Shown in pieces: positions 14,156 to 16,005 of a stretch of DNA of 16,005 bases. Source of the DNA: Chloroflexota bacterium (GTDB taxonomy: Bacteria; Chloroflexota; Anaerolineae; UBA3071). The notes beneath the pieces are model-generated. The model did not search any database. It worked only from the letters and a program-made list of their open reading frames with translations, and had not been told where the DNA came from. The position numbers and the translations under genes are program-made. The DNA lies in NCBI GenBank assembly GCA_014383605.1, contig JACNHM010000376.1, forward strand, positions 1 through 16,005, in the 5' to 3' direction. Within the stretch, counting starts at the first letter, position 1. Each line of letters opens with the position of its first letter.

Positions 14156-15000
14156 AGCTCTCTCACCAGAACGGGCACGCGCCGTCCCGCCCGCTGGAAT
14201 TCGAAGCGACCATAGAGATGGTGGGAGGCGACGTTGCTCTCCTGGGTGTTCAGCCTGACGGTGACTGCGCCGGCCAGCCGGCAGTGGTGCAGAGCATCAG
14301 CGAGGAGCTGGCTGCCGATGCTCTGTCCATGGCAATCGGGATGCACGGCCAGCCGGACGATGAATCCGGTCTCTCCCAGCACATCGCTGATGGCATAGCC
14401 CACCGCCTGGCCTGCCTTTTCCGCGATGATGGAGCGGCCGGAGGTGACCAACAATTCCATGAAGTGGCCACGATCGAAGCGCCAGAGGGGCGTGAAAGCA
14501 ACGTGGTCCAATGCCATGAGCGCGTCCAGGTCAGCTCGGCCGATGGGACGCAGGGATGCCTGTGACTCGTGGGAAGGCCAGGCCAGCGTTGCGGGCCGTT
14601 CGAGGTAGACGATTCTGTCCATGCGGTGGAAGCCAGCCCGCTGCAGCGGCGGCACGAGCCAGGCCGCGCTGCCCAGGCAGACCAGGGCGGTCGTGCCTTG
14701 TTCGCGCAGATCACGGAGGGCTGGCATCAACAGCGTTTGCACGCCCGTATCCGCCCGCCAGCCGTTGATCAATGCCAAAGCCCGCAGGTCGGCCAGGGAT
14801 GAGGAGCGGGGGGTGACGCAAAGGAACCCCCAAAGGGTGTCGGCGGCATCGGCCAGCCACATTCTGTTCTGGGCCAGAAGGTAGGGCAGGTCTTCTCTGC
14901 CGAAGGAGGTGTACTGCCGCAGCGCGCCTTCCAGCAGCACCAGCACGCGTGATGCATCGGCCGCCGTCGCCTGGTGTACTTGGGTCAGAATCTTGGGCAT
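14152..15000 (-). CDS. Tandem GNAT-fold acetyltransferase
   Basis: A 282-residue protein with two GNAT-like halves. The C-terminal half (about 150-280) carries a clear acetyl-CoA site: IVRLAVHPDCHGQSIGSQLL, followed by TQESNVASHHLYGRFEF, as in RimI-like enzymes. The N-terminal half (about 1-145) follows a similar strand order but lacks the pyrophosphate-loop motif and is probably degenerate. It should acetylate an amine of a small molecule or protein. ATG 15000 is supported by AAGGA with six bases spacing and by a promoter just upstream; longer frames run through the tRNA terminator and the tRNA-Met gene. It is first in a run with the HAD hydrolase. Confidence 0.85.
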   Translation of the reverse strand: MPKILTQVHQATAADASRVLVLLEGALRQYTSFGREDLPYLLAQNRMWLADAADTLWGFLCVTPRSSSLADLRALALINGWRADTGVQTLLMPALRDLREQGTTALVCLGSAAWLVPPLQRAGFHRMDRIVYLERPATLAWPSHESQASLRPIGRADLDALMALDHVAFTPLWRFDRGHFMELLVTSGRSIIAEKAGQAVGYAISDVLGETGFIVRLAVHPDCHGQSIGSQLLADALHHCRLAGAVTVRLNTQESNVASHHLYGRFEFQRAGRRVPVLVREL

Positions 15001-15030
15001 CCTCTGTCCTTTTTGCCTATGCTGGGGCCC

Positions 15031-15059
15031 AGTATGCCACGAACGGCCTTCTTCGTCAA
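15031..15059 (-). promoter_or_regulatory. Promoter of the GNAT-HAD operon
   Basis: On the minus strand, TTGACG (15054-15059), 17 bp, then CATACT (15031-15036). It lies immediately after the tRNA terminator. Transcription would begin near 15024, leaving a leader of about 24 bases with the ribosome site. Confidence 0.6.
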
Positions 15060-15061
15060 AT

Positions 15062-15097
15062 GGCAAAGAGAAAGCCCCCCCGCTGTGCGGAGGGGCT
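15062..15097 (-). terminator. Strong intrinsic terminator after tRNA-Met
   Basis: On the minus strand, AGCCCCTCCGC (15087-15097) pairs over 11 bases, with one G-U pair, with GCGGGGGGGCT (15073-15083) around a 3-base ACA loop. It is followed by TTCTCTTTG. It closes the tRNA transcript 13 bases past tRNA-Met. Confidence 0.88.
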
Positions 15098-15110
15098 CTT
15101 CGGTGTTGCA

Positions 15111-15183
15111 TGGCGGCGCCCAGACTTGAACTGGGGACACCGGAATTATGAGCTCCGTGCTCTACCAACTGAGCTACGCCGCC
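15111..15183 (-). tRNA. tRNA-Met (CAT), elongator type
   Basis: A full 73-base cloverleaf: acceptor GGCGGCG/CGCCGCC fully paired, D stem GCTC/GAGC, anticodon loop CTCATAA on a stem CGGAG/TTCCG, T arm CCCAG-TTCAAGT-CTGGG, discriminator A. CCA is not encoded. Paired 1-72 and the lack of three G-C pairs next to the anticodon exclude an initiator. A tRNA-Ile with a modified CAT anticodon is the alternative; the GGCGGCG acceptor favours Met. Confidence 0.88.
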
Positions 15184-15195
15184 CTGTAAGCCAAA

Positions 15196-15279
15196 TAGTC
15201 GCCTGGTCGAGTGGTCGCTTAGTTGCCTGGACGTGCCAGCGGCTGTGTTTGACTAAGCGACCATATGACCATGCGACTA
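15196..15279. repeat. 28-bp inverted repeat in the spacer between two tRNA genes
   Basis: The arms 15196-15223 and 15252-15279 are reverse complements at 24 of 28 positions, separated by 28 bp. Each arm is made of short GGTCGCT/AGTCGCC-like units of about 7-9 bases, as in the other arrays of the window. In the tRNA transcript it would form a long hairpin between fMet and Met. Confidence 0.85.
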
Positions 15280-15292
15280 CCTGACCAAGAGG

Positions 15293-15364
<72 letters not shown>

Positions 15365-15375
15365 GCGTTATTCGT

Positions 15376-15404
15376 ATTATACTCGCGTTGCCTGTATTCA
15401 CCAA
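15376..15404 (-). promoter_or_regulatory. Promoter of the tRNA-fMet / tRNA-Met unit
   Basis: On the minus strand, TTGGTG (15399-15404), 17 bp, then a perfect TATAAT (15376-15381), which ends 11 bases before the first base of tRNA-fMet. The start site would fall near 15368, leaving a very short 5' leader. Confidence 0.7.
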
Positions 15405-15431
15405 ATGGCGGGTGTCAGATGATGCGGCCAA

Positions 15432-15851
15432 CTAGGGCGTCGCCGGCATGTCCTTCTCGGCTGTCGGACTGAAGAAGAGGTTCCACCACTGTTGCCAGGG
15501 GGTCCGCACGGCTTGCGGCTGGAGTTGATAAGCACCGTCCGGGAATGGCGCTTCCGGAGCCGATTGCGGTGCGATGATCGTTTCATCAGAGAGGGCGCCG
15601 AGGACTTCTTCGCGTACCGCGCGCTCTAATTCGATCTCCTCGTTCTGCTCTTCTCCTATCAGCCCCCTCTCTGTTTCTTGTGCCTCCGCGAGCTCCGTTT
15701 TCGCCTTGTTGAACGCGGCTTGCATCTGCCCGTGGTCCCGAACCCGGCCGATGATCCGGAGGCCAAAGACCAGGCAAAGCGCCAGATACGTCAGCAGAAT
15801 AAGCTGTGATGGCCTCGAAAGGGACTCGTACCATCGCTCTGGTTTGGTCAT
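15432..15851 (-). CDS. FtsB/DivIC-like septum formation protein
   Basis: A 139-residue protein with a short basic cytoplasmic start, one membrane helix at about 15-36 (SQLILLTYLALCLVFGL), then a charged helix likely to form a coiled coil at about 38-85 (KAKTELAEAQETERGLIGEE) and a proline-rich tail with WQQWWNLFF. This layout is that of FtsB/DivIC bitopic division proteins, which pair with FtsL and FtsQ at the septum. The assignment rests on architecture more than conserved residues. ATG 15851 has GGAGAG at a suitable distance. It is flanked by tRNA genes with its own spacing and no visible operon partner. Confidence 0.65.
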   Translation of the reverse strand: MTKPERWYESLSRPSQLILLTYLALCLVFGLRIIGRVRDHGQMQAAFNKAKTELAEAQETERGLIGEEQNEEIELERAVREEVLGALSDETIIAPQSAPEAPFPDGAYQLQPQAVRTPWQQWWNLFFSPTAEKDMPATP

Positions 15852-15923
15852 TGTGATCTCTCCAGGATACGCAAGCGCGCCGGCGAGATGTGCTGCTTCT
15901 TTCCCTTGGCCCTATGACGGCAA

Positions 15924-15950
15924 ATCCCAGCTCGCTGGCCGACCTGGGAT
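15924..15950 (-). terminator. Hairpin after the tRNA-Leu gene
   Basis: ATCCCAG (15944-15950 read on the minus strand) and CTGGGAT (15924-15930) form a perfect 7-bp stem with a 13-base loop, followed only by TTG, so termination would be weak. It lies 10 bases past the tRNA 3' end and before the FtsB-like gene. Confidence 0.4.
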
Positions 15951-15960
15951 CCCCTAGACC

Positions 15961-16005
15961 TGGTGCCGAAGGTGGGAGTTGAACCCACACGGGCGTTAGC
16001 CCACA
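15961..16005 (-). tRNA. tRNA-Leu, 3' part (runs off the right edge)
   Basis: The visible 45 bases are a variable-arm stem (GTGGGC-TAAC-GCCC), T arm GTGGG-TTCAACT-CCCAC, acceptor 3' strand CTTCGGC, discriminator A and encoded CCA (15961-15963). The long variable arm restricts it to Leu, Ser or Tyr, and the CTTCGGC acceptor with A73 is usual for Leu. The anticodon is outside the window. Confidence 0.75.

Noticed and set aside
15111..15183. tRNA-Ile with modified CAT anticodon
   Set aside because: Not excluded, but acceptor GGCGGCG and position next to the initiator tRNA favour elongator Met; checking the genome for a second CAT elongator tRNA would settle it.

Overview
The window looks like chromosome from a free-living, moderately GC-rich bacterium, most probably a Chloroflexota (Anaerolineae/Caldilineae-type) lineage. 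This is an inference from gene content (DPM1-type glycosyltransferase with a YfhO-type protein, YqeC-MocA fusion, stand-alone aconitase X, PIN/RHH toxin-antitoxin pair) and from the unusual density of period-7/8 simple repeats and small palindromic elements. No phage, transposase or CRISPR array is visible.

Left part (1-8000): the 3' end of an unrecognised gene faces an atypical OmpR/PhoB-type regulator on the minus strand. Divergent from the regulator, a near-consensus promoter drives a plus-strand operon: a polyprenyl-phosphate mannose synthase-like GT2, a 1421-residue fusion of a YfhO-type membrane glycosyltransferase with a complete Wzx/MOP flippase, then a SAM methyltransferase joined to a DUF89 phosphatase-like domain. 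The first two genes overlap by 4 bp and look like a compact glycosylation system: make the lipid-linked sugar, flip it, transfer it. The methyltransferase-DUF89 join sits on a run of eight G; with one G fewer the two would be separate genes overlapping by ATGA.

Middle (7930-11040): a second methyltransferase (minus) and a purine-type phosphoribosyltransferase (plus) diverge from two overlapping sigma70-type promoters whose -35 boxes form one inverted repeat. The phosphoribosyltransferase converges on a YqeC-MocA fusion, with both stop codons in a single CTAG.

Right part (11040-16005, all minus strand): read from the right, a partial tRNA-Leu, an FtsB/DivIC-like protein, tRNA-fMet, an inverted-repeat spacer, tRNA-Met and a strong terminator. 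Then come a tandem GNAT acetyltransferase, a HAD hydrolase, a small two-helix membrane protein and an aconitase X large subunit, followed by an RHH-PIN toxin-antitoxin operon with its own promoter, operator and terminator.

The most distinctive feature is repeat DNA inside genes. Four different period-7/8 arrays lie in frame in the YfhO-flippase gene, and a ~55-bp palindromic element occurs once in frame inside YqeC-MocA and once between genes, where it supplies a stop codon.
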